DNA from: Phycisphaerae bacterium
GTDB taxonomy: Bacteria > Planctomycetota > Phycisphaerae > UBA1845
Assembly (NCBI GenBank): GCA_029260075.1
Contig: JAJDDY010000058.1
Span: 62,001 to 126,000, forward strand
Direction: 5' to 3'
Length of the DNA stretch: 64,000 nucleotides
The notes beneath the pieces were generated by a model. The model did not search any database, had not been told where the DNA came from, and saw only the letters and a program-made list of their open reading frames with translations. Position numbers and translations under genes: made by a program. Numbering within the stretch: position 1 is the stretch's first letter; every line of letters starts with the position of its first letter. Below, piece after piece: positions 1-9,108 of this stretch.

Positions 1-213
1 CGCGTCCTCGTAACGGGCGGTCCGGCGCTTACGGTGGTCGTAGGCGTGGCCAGCGCGAGCGCGGTGTACGCTGTCCTGCTTTGGCGGTTCGCGGTGACCC
101 CGGCGCAACGGACGAGTATCGTTCGGCGTTTGTCCAGGCTTCGAGGGCCAAAGCGTGCGGCTCTTCAGCCGGCGTCGACTACGGCGAGAACTCGCGGCTC
201 CGATTCACAATGA
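1..213 (+). CDS. C-terminal end of an integral membrane protein, possibly a polysaccharide flippase (5' truncated)
   Basis: Frame 1 is open from the first base for 70 codons and stops at TGA 211-213. The visible residues form one hydrophobic helix (about residues 2-30, rich in Val, Ala and Leu), then LLWRF and a basic tail with VRRLSRLR. A last transmembrane helix followed by a positive cytoplasmic tail is typical of Wzx/MATE-type flippases, and the next genes are a glycosyltransferase and an ATP-grasp enzyme. Only the tail is present, so the family is inferred from context and shape, not from a motif. Confidence 0.45.
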   Translation, partial: RVLVTGGPALTVVVGVASASAVYAVLLWRFAVTPAQRTSIVRRLSRLRGPKRAALQPASTTARTRGSDSQ

Positions 214-397
214 CTCGGGTGAGCCACTCAATCCGCGCGTGACGAAGACGATCGGGTTCGGCTGGACGGCGGTGGGGCTTCGGTCGATAAAGGATTTGCA
301 GTGCGCGGTGCTAATGCCGGACGCACGTAGCATCCACGGTCAAGGTGTCGCGACGCACGGGTACTCTGTTACGACTCAAGTGACGGGTTCATCCGAT

Positions 398-418
398 CCG
401 AGCCGCGACCGTGAGGGA
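398..418 (+). repeat. Single arm of palindromic repeat family A
   Basis: The core GAGCCGCGACCGTGAGGGA matches the arms of the complete family A palindromes at 15.5, 23.9, 29.3 and 30.9 kb, but no second arm follows. It lies in the 214-535 gap between the truncated membrane protein and the glycosyltransferase. I see no gene in that gap. Confidence 0.6.
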
Positions 419-535
419 CTGAGCATTGCCAACCCGAACATTAAGGTGTGACAAAGCATTAGGCTGGTTATCGTGAGCAATCAACTTGAACTTGATGATC
501 CATGCCACCGGGAAGCACGCGTGCCTAGGAACGAT

Positions 536-1735
536 ATGAACGACCGAGCCGCGCGGGGGCAAGCCAAGCCGAGCATCTGCTTTGTCGCACTGAAGGCCTA
601 TGGTCTCCTCTCCGGACGCAAGGACATTCAGCACATCGGTGGGGCCGAGGTCCAACAGACGCTGATCGCCCGCGAATTGGCGAGGCGAGGCTACGCCGTC
701 AGTTTCGTCGTCTTGGACCATGACCAGCCCGATGGCGAAGTCGTCGATGGCATACGCGTGTTCAAGGCCTACCGCCCGAGCGCCGGTGTCCGTGGCGTGC
801 GTTTTGTCCACCCGCGCCTAACCGGACTCTGGTCGGCAATGCGCCGCGCCAACTCGGACGTTTATTACCAGCGTTGCGCCGGAACCGAGACGGGGTTGGT
901 GGCCAACTGGTGTCGGCGCAATCGGCGACGCTTTGTGTTCTCCGTGGGCGCCAACCCGGCTTGCGCCGACACGTTCTCTAGTCTGGAGAACACACGTGAG
1001 CGACTGCTCTACCAATACGGCTTGAGGCGAGCAGATTACGTCATAAGCCAGACGCGGGCTCAGCAAAGGCTTCTGATAGAGAAGTTCGAGCAACACTCCG
1101 TCGTGATTCCCAGTTGCGCGGTCGACCCTGGTGAGATCGTTCACGTGGCGCCGAGCCCACGCTGCCCGCCGCGACTCCTATGGGTAGGGCGGTTCTCGCC
1201 GGTCAAAGACCCGGATTATTTGCTCGATCTTGCGGAACTATGTCCGACCTGCCACTTTGACGTTCTCGGTGACGACAATGCCCTCTCCGCACTCGGCGAC
1301 AGCCGCGCCGGTTCGGCTTATGCGAATAGAGTCAAAGACCGAGCGCGCCAGATGCCCAACGTAGAGTTGCACGGCTGGGTACGCCACGCGGATACGGGGA
1401 AGTATTACAGCAGAGCCTCAGCTCTCGTATGTACGTCTCATTCCGAGGGCTTCCCGAATACCTTCCTGGAGGCCTGGAGCCGCGGACTTCCCGTCGTTAG
1501 CAGGATCGACATAGACGATGTGATTTCCGATCATCGACTCGGCGTCGTTCACGAAGACCGACGCGAGCTGGCCAATCGTCTGAATAAACTCGTAGGAACT
1601 ACGGTGAATTGGGAGGCGTGTTCTCGCCGGGTACGGGAGTACTTCATCCAGCAGCATACTATTGATCACGTCGTTGATCGCTACGAGGATGTATGGAATG
1701 GCGCCGTGCAATGGGCTATTGAGCGAAAGAGGTGA
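536..1735 (+). CDS. GT4-family glycosyltransferase
   Basis: A retaining GT-B glycosyltransferase of 399 residues, expected in the cytoplasm and probably adding a sugar during exopolysaccharide or glycoconjugate assembly. The C-terminal Rossmann half carries LLWVGRFSPVKDP (nucleotide-sugar domain start) and the family 4 motif SEGFPNTFLEAWSRGLPVV with its two spaced glutamates. The N-terminal half has GGAEVQQTLIARELARRG, the usual acceptor-domain opening. I take ATG 536 because AGGA lies 5 bases upstream; an in-frame GTG at 473 would add 21 residues with no convincing ribosome site. The downstream ATP-grasp gene starts 4 bases after this stop, so the two are probably cotranscribed. Donor and acceptor cannot be told from sequence. 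Confidence 0.87.
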   Translation: MNDRAARGQAKPSICFVALKAYGLLSGRKDIQHIGGAEVQQTLIARELARRGYAVSFVVLDHDQPDGEVVDGIRVFKAYRPSAGVRGVRFVHPRLTGLWSAMRRANSDVYYQRCAGTETGLVANWCRRNRRRFVFSVGANPACADTFSSLENTRERLLYQYGLRRADYVISQTRAQQRLLIEKFEQHSVVIPSCAVDPGEIVHVAPSPRCPPRLLWVGRFSPVKDPDYLLDLAELCPTCHFDVLGDDNALSALGDSRAGSAYANRVKDRARQMPNVELHGWVRHADTGKYYSRASALVCTSHSEGFPNTFLEAWSRGLPVVSRIDIDDVISDHRLGVVHEDRRELANRLNKLVGTTVNWEACSRRVREYFIQQHTIDHVVDRYEDVWNGAVQWAIERKR

Positions 1736-1739
1736 ACCC

Positions 1740-2714
1740 GTGGCTAAGTTGGGAATCTGCGTCGACAACGCCGCGTGGTACATGAAGTTGGCCAAGTACG
1801 CCAAGGAGGCCGGTCTGGACCATGAGACGATTGAGATGGAGCGGTCGGACTGGATGGACAAAGTTCGTCCTTGCTCCGTACTCCTATGGCGACCGAATCT
1901 CGATCCGCCGTATTGCGAGGAGGGGAAGGAGAAAATCTATTTTCTCGAGACGTTCCTACAAAAGAGGGTAGTCCCCAACTGGGCCACCTTTTGGCACTAC
2001 GACAATAAGCGCGCTCAAGCGTATTTCTTTGAGGCTGCTGCAATCCCAACGCCGCGAACCTGGGTCTCGTATTCCCGCGAAGACGCCATTAAGGCCGTTG
2101 GCGAAATGACGTTTCCCGTCGTCTCCAAGACCGCAGGCGGCGCAGCGTCTACCAACGTCAGGTTGCTGCGATCGGCTCGCGAGGCCCTGCGAGAGATCAA
2201 GGAGGTATTTAACGTGACCAGGGCCTCGAAGCTCCTTGCTCGCTTTGGTGTCGACTTCCGCCGTACGCCACGCACGCGAAATCGTTATGTGCTGTGGCAG
2301 GAATATGCGCCGGGCAATACGCGGGACTTACGTGTCACGGTTATCGGCAAGCGGCATGTCTTTGCTTTTTGGCGTCTTAATCGCCAAGGGGATTTTCGGG
2401 CGAGCGGCAGTGGGTCAATCGATTACGCCGTAGAGAATGTTGAGCGCGAATGCCTATATTGCGTCGAACTTTGTCGGCGTTACGACTTTGATAGCATGGC
2501 ATTTGACATCGTGTACAAAGACGGCGAGTTTGTCGTCTTGGAAATGTCGTATGCGTTCAACGACGAGGCCATCCACAACGCTCCGGGACACCACATCGTG
2601 AATGATGCTGGGGGGCTGACTCGTGCCGAGGGGCACACCTGGCCAGAGGAACTTGCCATCGAATATGCACGCCTTCTCCTCAGTGATAAGACGAACGTGC
2701 CTCAGACAGTTTGA
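1740..2714 (+). CDS. ATP-grasp family protein (carboxylate-amine ligase-like)
   Basis: 324 residues with an ATP-grasp fold, the family that joins a carboxylate to an amine or thiol through an acyl phosphate. Visible pieces are FPVVSKTAGGAAS (nucleotide-binding strand and loop), VLWQEYAPGNTRDLRVTVIG (grasp hinge) and the Mg-binding end DFDSMAFDIVYKDGEFVVLE followed by MSYAFND. GTG 1740 is chosen as start: AGAGGTGA just upstream overlaps the preceding stop, and the product then begins AKLGICVDN. The open frame continues upstream to 1662, inside the glycosyltransferase. Coupling to a glycosyltransferase suggests modification of a sugar or peptide in surface-polymer synthesis, but the substrate is unknown. 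Confidence 0.78.
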   Translation: MAKLGICVDNAAWYMKLAKYAKEAGLDHETIEMERSDWMDKVRPCSVLLWRPNLDPPYCEEGKEKIYFLETFLQKRVVPNWATFWHYDNKRAQAYFFEAAAIPTPRTWVSYSREDAIKAVGEMTFPVVSKTAGGAASTNVRLLRSAREALREIKEVFNVTRASKLLARFGVDFRRTPRTRNRYVLWQEYAPGNTRDLRVTVIGKRHVFAFWRLNRQGDFRASGSGSIDYAVENVERECLYCVELCRRYDFDSMAFDIVYKDGEFVVLEMSYAFNDEAIHNAPGHHIVNDAGGLTRAEGHTWPEELAIEYARLLLSDKTNVPQTV

Positions 2715-2884
2715 TTTCAGATTGTCATCTTTGGCTTCTGGTCGGAAGCGAGGGCCGCCGTTCCTCATCGATTCAGATCGATGAGGAACACTGTCGAACG
2801 AAGAAGCATGCGCGACAACCCCTGCGCGGTATCGGGTCTCGACATGTTCGTGAAATGCCGACACTGGCTTATTTCATAGTTTCG

Positions 2885-5800
2885 CTACTCCGCTTCGTAC
2901 GCTCCGATGTCCGGAGCGTTGCCGGTGTACGGCATGTGGATGCCCGATCCAGTGCCAAACGATACTGGAGTTTCGACTGTGATGCTGTTGGCGGTCATGC
3001 TGACGATGCGTGTGCGAACCATCGTGCCCGGAATCCCGTCACCATCATCTATCTGAATGAGATCAGCCGCGACGCCAATCGTGGGGATTCCATCGCGGAA
3101 GAATCTTTGCGGGTCGCGATTCACAGGAATGACGGTGGTGTTCGATCCGGCGGATGTAGTGTATACCGAGAAGCCGCCGGCGTCGATCAGCGGCGATCCG
3201 GGGGCTGGTCTGAGCAGCAGGGCGAGTTGGCTGAGGAAATACTGCCGCGTCACGTTTCCTGCGGCGTAGTCATCCGCCAGTTGTCGTGCTGCAAGTTTGT
3301 CCGTCAGTTGCGGCGCACCCGTGAACGAATTGGGACCGTGGTGGCTCATCCCAAACCCATCCATGACTAGGTTGTAGTCAGAGTCGAGGTTGCTCACCGT
3401 GCCGACGTTGAAGTCGTGGGATCCAGGGTCGGGGTTACCGTCAAAATCATAAGCATTGTCGAACGTACACACGTTGCGGATAATCAAGTCAGTGTTGTCA
3501 ACCGTGACGCCGTTTCGACTTCCTGGAGTGTTTTCGCCCGGCCGCTGAAACCCGTTATCAAATACCGTGATACCGTAAGTGGTTGTGGTGGGAGCGTTCG
3601 TCAGCATCACGCCTGCCATTGGGTTATCGAATGAAACCGACCGCCGCAAGATGGCCCGCGAAGCGCCACCGTGCAATCCGATCACAAGCGACCGTCCCTC
3701 AGCATCGCCTGTGCTCGTTGTACCCCAAGCCACGCAATCGTCGATCGTAAGGTCGGTTGGATCTACAGCGCCTATACTGGATGAAAGGTTCTCGTAGGCG
3801 ATGCATTTCCTGAATAAAAGATTGCTGATTGGCGTTCGCGCCGCGAACCCCTGTGCATTCTCAGGGATGAGCGCACCGTTTCGGTACGAGTCACATTCGT
3901 CCACGAGCACGTTCGAAATACCCTCAATACCGCGTAGTTGCAGACCTGCGTTGCCGTTACCGCTGAAGATGCATCGACGTATGATGATGTCGTGGACGGT
4001 TGGGCCTGAGCCAACTACGTTGATACCGTCGGTGATCGCGTCACGTGCGATACAGTCCTCAATCGTAATGTATTGAACGCCGCTCCCCAACGAAATATTC
4101 TTGTTCGCTGACTTTTCTACGATCAAGCCGCGAATCGTGATGTACTGTTGTTCGCTCGATATGGACAGGACGAATTGCCTTACGCCATCTCCGGTGAGGA
4201 TCACGTCGAGCGCACGATCATGCGCTGCCCCGGGATACCAGTTCTCGCTTTGGAGTGTAATGGGTGCACCGGGTAGGCCTGTTGCCTCACGGTTGCCTCT
4301 GAGGGCAACCCATTCCGGATAGGTGCCGGCCTTGATGATCACGGTGTCACCGGCGGCCGTGGCTTTGACGCCACCGTTGATCGTCTTGAACGGCGACGAC
4401 TCGGTTCCGGTGTTGCTGTCGTTGGCGTTGGGATCGTTCGTAGCGACATAATAGATGTTGCCTACGACAGGTGTGCAGTCGGTGGTGGATTCGGTGCATA
4501 GCTCTCCGGCGCTGCACGGACTACCCGAGGAAACGCACGAGTTGTTCACGCACGATTCGGTGCCGTTGCAAAACACACCGTCGTCTGGACAGTCAGAATT
4601 ACTCGTGCATTCGGTGCACGTATCAGTGCCCTCGTCGCAGATGTTCGCGCTGCACGGATCAGCCCCATCTTGGCATACGCCGCTAACGCACTGTTCGACG
4701 CCGTCGCAATAGAGGTTGTTCGAGCACTGACTGTGGATTTCGCACTCGGCGCAACTGTCGGTGCCTTCAACGCAATACGGCTGGGCTCCGGTGCACGGAG
4801 GCGTGCCCGAAACGCATGAACCGCTAACACATACTTCCGAGCCGTCGCAGAACAGGCTGTTCGCGCAGTCGGAATCGGCAAGGCACGCAACGCAGGAATT
4901 GGTCACCTCGTCGCAGGCCTGCCCCGGACAGGGATCGGAGCCGTTGACGCAGCGCCCAGCGAGGCAGGTTTCCGCCCCGTTGCAGAACTTGGCGTCCGCG
5001 CAGTCGGCGTCAATCGAGCATTCAATCGCTTCGCAAGCGTCCGTGGTGTCATTGCAGAGCTGACCCGAGCATGGCGTCGTTCCCTGTTGGCAAGTGTTGT
5101 TAATGCACCGCTCGATGCCGTCGCAGAAGACGCCATTCGAGCAATGGTTATCGCCGCTACACGCAACGACCGAGATGGACATCTCAAGTGATGGCGGCGA
5201 TGCGAGACCCTTGTTGTCTGTAACCACCAGGTGAATCAGGTGGTCGCCAACGGACAAATCGACCTGCGCCGATGCCCCGCCCGCGAACTCCGTCCACGCG
5301 CCGGCGATTTTTCGAAACCAAGCGTATGTTGCGACTGCGCCATCCGGGTCGTGGCTGCGGCTGCCATCGAGCACCGCCGTGGCCACACCGTCGCCGTCAC
5401 TGTCGACCAATGGGGCGCCCGGACCGGACGCCACAGCCACGGGTGCCACGTTGGTGGCACCGTCCGGCGGGGGCGGATTGGCAGGACTCAACGCTACAAA
5501 TGGCGCTTCGAGAAGATCAGTCTTGACCGCGTTGAAGAGACGCGACGGATTGTTGAAGGAATAGCCCGCGTGCTGGGCGGTGATCCTACCCGTCCAAGAA
5601 TAGGGCACGGCCACCTTGTACGTGCCATCCGCCGACGAGACAGCTGTTCTTCCGCCCTCATTCGCCGAGACGGTTACGCCGCTGATTGGATTGCCCGAGT
5701 CATCACGAACGTCGCCGGAGATAAACGGCCACGCCTCAACTCGGGCGGTTGACGTGCCTGACTGAATGCTCTGGCAACTGATCGTACTTGCGCCGATCGT

Positions 5801-6727
5801 CATCGCGAGCGTGATCGTGTGGATGCCGACCGTGGTAAACGTGCGCTTCATGCCAGCGTGATCGTTCCATAGCTCTGTCACGATGTCATCGTCAAACCTC
5901 CATGTAAGTGTTCCCCCGGCAGGATTCGCGGAGAGACTAGTGGCGGTTGCTTCGACGGTCAAGGGTCGTGGGCCTCCGTCGGGGTCGGACAGACTGGCGT
6001 CCAAGACCTCAACGAAGAACAAGCAGTTACTGTCTTCTATTCCGGCACCCGACAAGAGGTCGATTACATCAACGGCCAGTGACGCTTCTGACTCGTAGGT
6101 TCCATCGTCAACGACAAGCTTAAAGACCAAGCGGACGTCTTCCGTCACTGATGGCGCGACGAAACTCGCGATCGGGGTTGCGGCGTCGGTGAGGAAGACC
6201 GGGGGGCCGGCGATCTGCGTCCAGAAGAAGGTCAGCTCCTCGTCGTTCGGGTCGAACGAAGAACTTCCGTCAAGAAAGACCAAGGTGTTCTCGTCGGCAA
6301 AGAAGTCGTCGCCGACGGCCACTATGGGCGCCTGAAGGGTATCCGCGATCTCAAGTTCGAGCGTGAGCACGAAGAGCGCCCGTCCCGTCGCATCGAGGCC
6401 GGTGACGACGATAACGTGGAGCCCGGGCTCGTTGAATGAGAACGACTGTTCCGAACCCGACACAACTTCGCCACTGCCGAAGTCCCACTCGAACTCCGTG
6501 ACACCCCCCCTGTCGCGCCCGCGCGGTTCGACGCGGAAGTTCCAGGTGCCGGGCTTTGCCGACTCAGTGGCCATGATTGTGAAGTCGTCGCCATTGACCA
6601 CTGACGCCGGAAGAAGCAGGGGGTCTGTTTGGAGGGAATCCTCACTGCCGCATCCGGCAACGAGCGCGACCGCAAGGGACGATAACAACAGACCTCGTGT
6701 GCCTACGCCAAACGTTTTCGTGGTCAT
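2885..6727 (-). CDS. Large lipoprotein with PKD-like domains, Cys-rich repeats and a right-handed beta-helix
   Basis: A surface or periplasmic protein of 1280 residues. ATG 6725-6727 has AGGAGGGG just upstream and gives a lipoprotein signal with lipobox VAGC (Cys26). Domains in order: PKD-like folds (about 45-125 and 133-220, the second with LDGSSSFDPNDE), a carboxypeptidase-regulatory-like fold (335-408, GDVRDDSGNPISGVTV), another PKD (428-520, LDGSRSHDPDG), five Cys-rich repeats with the pattern FCDGxExC (523-753), and a parallel beta-helix of DUF1565/pectate-lyase type from about 758, opening YYVATNDPNANDSNTGTE and SSPFKTI. It ends NAPDIGAYEAE. Such beta-helices often bind or cleave polysaccharide; no catalytic residues could be assigned, so function is open. 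Confidence 0.85.
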   Translation of the reverse strand: MTTKTFGVGTRGLLLSSLAVALVAGCGSEDSLQTDPLLLPASVVNGDDFTIMATESAKPGTWNFRVEPRGRDRGGVTEFEWDFGSGEVVSGSEQSFSFNEPGLHVIVVTGLDATGRALFVLTLELEIADTLQAPIVAVGDDFFADENTLVFLDGSSSFDPNDEELTFFWTQIAGPPVFLTDAATPIASFVAPSVTEDVRLVFKLVVDDGTYESEASLAVDVIDLLSGAGIEDSNCLFFVEVLDASLSDPDGGPRPLTVEATATSLSANPAGGTLTWRFDDDIVTELWNDHAGMKRTFTTVGIHTITLAMTIGASTISCQSIQSGTSTARVEAWPFISGDVRDDSGNPISGVTVSANEGGRTAVSSADGTYKVAVPYSWTGRITAQHAGYSFNNPSRLFNAVKTDLLEAPFVALSPANPPPPDGATNVAPVAVASGPGAPLVDSDGDGVATAVLDGSRSHDPDGAVATYAWFRKIAGAWTEFAGGASAQVDLSVGDHLIHLVVTDNKGLASPPSLEMSISVVACSGDNHCSNGVFCDGIERCINNTCQQGTTPCSGQLCNDTTDACEAIECSIDADCADAKFCNGAETCLAGRCVNGSDPCPGQACDEVTNSCVACLADSDCANSLFCDGSEVCVSGSCVSGTPPCTGAQPYCVEGTDSCAECEIHSQCSNNLYCDGVEQCVSGVCQDGADPCSANICDEGTDTCTECTSNSDCPDDGVFCNGTESCVNNSCVSSGSPCSAGELCTESTTDCTPVVGNIYYVATNDPNANDSNTGTESSPFKTINGGVKATAAGDTVIIKAGTYPEWVALRGNREATGLPGAPITLQSENWYPGAAHDRALDVILTGDGVRQFVLSISSEQQYITIRGLIVEKSANKNISLGSGVQYITIEDCIARDAITDGINVVGSGPTVHDIIIRRCIFSGNGNAGLQLRGIEGISNVLVDECDSYRNGALIPENAQGFAARTPISNLLFRKCIAYENLSSSIGAVDPTDLTIDDCVAWGTTSTGDAEGRSLVIGLHGGASRAILRRSVSFDNPMAGVMLTNAPTTTTYGITVFDNGFQRPGENTPGSRNGVTVDNTDLIIRNVCTFDNAYDFDGNPDPGSHDFNVGTVSNLDSDYNLVMDGFGMSHHGPNSFTGAPQLTDKLAARQLADDYAAGNVTRQYFLSQLALLLRPAPGSPLIDAGGFSVYTTSAGSNTTVIPVNRDPQRFFRDGIPTIGVAADLIQIDDGDGIPGTMVRTRIVSMTANSITVETPVSFGTGSGIHMPYTGNAPDIGAYEAE

Positions 6728-7150
6728 TGCGGGCCCCTCCTCTTGCTCTGTGACCCGAAACTCGTGCCGCAGATACACTCGCCTTCCCTGAACTGCCTAC
6801 CTTGCCTAATGTGAACGGCAATCCTCCGATTCCAAGGGTTGGATATCTTCGCGTGCGAGGCCAGTGAAAAAGTGAGATAATTTCGCCGAACTTGGTGTCG
6901 CCAGCCAAAATCGTCGCGAACCGATAGAGCTACGGTGCAGCTGCGATGAGTTGATCGGGTTGGCAACATGCGCGATTCACGATCCATCGACCCACGGGAG
7001 AGTAGGAGGTGGGTGGGTAGGATGGCGCGGCGTTCGCGCCACGGTTTTCGGACGCCGTCAGTGCACAGGTTGCGGAGACGGTTGGTGTAGGCGACGTAGT
7101 GACGTCGACAATGTTTCTGTCGGGCGTGAAGGCTATTGGAGTGATGAGAC
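6728..7150. other. Intergenic region between divergent lipoprotein and exosortase locus
   Basis: 423 bases separating the lipoprotein gene (-) from the EpsI gene (+). It must hold both promoters, but I could not fix convincing -35/-10 pairs on either strand. Short frames here have no family resemblance and are not called. Confidence 0.5.
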
Positions 7151-7900
7151 GTGGATGATCGCGATACACCAACAGGGTCGTCGGCCAACACGAACGGGGC
7201 GGTCGCCTTGGCTGTCACACTGCTCGTTGCGTCGGGTATTGGTTATCGGGTGATGGGTGGCCGTCTTTCTGAAATCCATGCATCGGTACCATTGCCTCGC
7301 GGAACGCTGGGTCGGCTTCCGGTACAGATTGGCGAGTGGCGTGGCGTGGACACGCCGTTGGACGCCGCCGTAGTCGAAGCCACGGATACAGACGATCAAC
7401 TTTGTAGGTCGTACACGCGGCGCGGTGGGCGCGGTGCGGTTGCGCTGTTCGTGGGTTACGGCGTCCGCATGCGCGACCTGATGCCACACCGTCCCGACGT
7501 GTGTTATCCCGGTGCGGGGTGGACGCTGTCGTCGCGCAAAGCGCTCGATTTTCCGATGGAAGGTGGCGACGTTCTGCCCTGCATAGAGTATCGGTTCGAG
7601 AGGGGCGGGGCGAAGAACTCGCGCATCGCGGTGCTCAACTATTACGACATCAGCGGGACGTTGAATCGAGACGTTTCGCTGCTGAGGTCCAAGGCTTCGC
7701 GCACGGACGATGACGTGGATTATGTGGTTCAGGTACAAATGGTCACAGCCATCCGCCCGTTCGGCGGTGGCGGTGACACGCAAGGCGCCCAATCGTTCGC
7801 CGTTCAGATGGCCCCGCAACTTCGTGAGCTGCTGGCGGAAGTTGTGAGCGAGCAACGTGCCGAGGCGGAGTTACGGTCGCCGTCGAATGCAGCGAACTGA
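7151..7900 (+). CDS. EpsI-family exosortase-associated protein (DUF3485)
   Basis: 249 residues with one N-terminal membrane helix (about 17-33) and an extracytoplasmic EpsI domain. Visible family features are LPVQIGEWRGVDTPLD near the start, the conserved HRPDVCYPGAGW segment (H-x-P-x-x-C-Y) and a C-terminal strand after NYYDISGTLNRD. EpsI proteins accompany exosortases in exopolysaccharide and PEP-CTERM loci; their biochemical role is unresolved. The start is GTG 7151, with GGAG ten bases upstream. The exosortase gene follows after 71 bases on the same strand, so the pair is probably one transcript. In many genomes EpsI is fused to or follows exosortase; here it precedes it. Confidence 0.85.
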   Translation: MDDRDTPTGSSANTNGAVALAVTLLVASGIGYRVMGGRLSEIHASVPLPRGTLGRLPVQIGEWRGVDTPLDAAVVEATDTDDQLCRSYTRRGGRGAVALFVGYGVRMRDLMPHRPDVCYPGAGWTLSSRKALDFPMEGGDVLPCIEYRFERGGAKNSRIAVLNYYDISGTLNRDVSLLRSKASRTDDDVDYVVQVQMVTAIRPFGGGGDTQGAQSFAVQMAPQLRELLAEVVSEQRAEAELRSPSNAAN

Positions 7901-7971
7901 AGTGTTGGGTGCTTGAAGCGTAGGCAGTATGAACGCTGTCGGTGGACGTAGGCGTTTGACGGAGTTACGGA

Positions 7972-8889
7972 TTGTCCAAAGGGCATGCCAAAAAAGTTGT
8001 CGCACCCGCGTCGAGTCCGGCGTGGCCGAACCCGGTCCGGATCGTGTTGCCGGTATTGTTCATCGTCGCCGCGCTGGTCTGGTCCTACTGGGGGACCATC
8101 ATCGAGTTGATGGCCGACTGGCGCAACGACGACAACTATTCGGTTGGCGAGCTTGTGCCGTTCGCGGCGCTGTACCTCCTTTGGATCGATCGCAAGGCCG
8201 TGTTTCGGACCGAGGCTACGCCATGCTTATGGGGCCTGCTGATCATCCTCGTCGCGCAGGCGGCGCGAGCGTACGGGTTGCTCTACATGTTCGACTCGGC
8301 CGTTCGCTATTCCATGGTCCTGACGATCGTCGGCTTGGTCTTGCTTGTGGCTGGCCGGGCCGTCTTTCGACAAGTCTTCTGGATCCTCGCGTTCCTCTTC
8401 TTGATGGTTCCACTCCCCGGGCGAATCCACAACGCCATTTCCGGACCGCTTCAGACATTGGCCACGTCCGGTGCGGTCTTCTTTCTAGAGTTGGTCGGCG
8501 TGACCGTGGCGCGCGATGGGAACGTGATCCTGTTGAACGACTCCGTACCACTGGCCGTAGCTGAGGCGTGTAGCGGCCTTCGCATGTTGACTGCCTTTAT
8601 CGTCGTCGGGTACGTGCTCGCGTACGTGATCGAACGCCCAAAGTGGCAACGGGTCACGTTGGTCGTCTCCACCGTCCCCGTGGCCATTATGTGCAACTTG
8701 GTCCGTTTGGTCGTCACGGCTGTGCTCTTTCTCGTGACCACCAGCGATTTTGCGGAGCGCTTTTTTCACGATTTCGCCGGATTGACGATGATGCCCATGG
8801 CGATCGCGGCGTTACTCGGCGAGTTATGGATCCTTGCCCGTCTCGTCGAAACAGAGCCTGTGGGGGATGGGCAGGCACAACCGATGTAG
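7972..8889 (+). CDS. Exosortase (PEP-CTERM sorting transpeptidase)
   Basis: A polytopic inner-membrane cysteine protease/transpeptidase that recognises C-terminal PEP-CTERM tags and processes cell-surface proteins. 305 residues with about eight hydrophobic segments. The catalytic triad is recognisable: Cys200 in EACSGLRM, Arg245 in CNLVRL and His266 in FFHDFAG. TTG 7972 is the best start (GGAG at 7961-7964); no ATG lies nearby in frame. A DUF4114/PEP-CTERM protein at 9778-10527 is the obvious local substrate. No gene resembling an EpsH C-terminal fusion is present, since EpsI is separate. The exosortase subtype cannot be assigned without profile searches. Confidence 0.92.
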   Translation: MSKGHAKKVVAPASSPAWPNPVRIVLPVLFIVAALVWSYWGTIIELMADWRNDDNYSVGELVPFAALYLLWIDRKAVFRTEATPCLWGLLIILVAQAARAYGLLYMFDSAVRYSMVLTIVGLVLLVAGRAVFRQVFWILAFLFLMVPLPGRIHNAISGPLQTLATSGAVFFLELVGVTVARDGNVILLNDSVPLAVAEACSGLRMLTAFIVVGYVLAYVIERPKWQRVTLVVSTVPVAIMCNLVRLVVTAVLFLVTTSDFAERFFHDFAGLTMMPMAIAALLGELWILARLVETEPVGDGQAQPM

Positions 8890-9013
8890 CGGAATCGCCC
8901 CCGCATACCACCTGATCACCATTCTCTTGATTACCGGGCTAGGAACCGAGTTCTTGTGAAGTAGAGCACGCCAAGTTCGCTCAGCACTTTGTTCTGAATC
9001 TTCGTAGATTTCG

Positions 9014-9042
9014 TTGACATGCATCCCGAATATGGATATTCT
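9014..9042 (+). promoter_or_regulatory. Sigma-70-type promoter for the secreted protein at 9109
   Basis: TTGACA at 9014-9019, a 17-base spacer, then TATTCT at 9037-9042. The -35 is a perfect consensus and the -10 matches four of six. Initiation near 9049 would give a leader of about 60 bases. It separates this gene and the PEP-CTERM gene from the EpsI/exosortase unit, allowing the substrate to be made at a different level from the sortase. Confidence 0.65.
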
Positions 9043-9108
9043 TAGGGTGTAGCTTCGGACTGTTTCCGCGCGGGTTGAGCGCGGTGTTCGTGATATGTGA
9101 GAACAGGA

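Noticed and set aside
1662-1739. Longer N-terminus for the ATP-grasp protein
   Set aside because: It would overlap the end of the glycosyltransferase by 74 bases; GTG 1740 has a good ribosome site and a family-like start.
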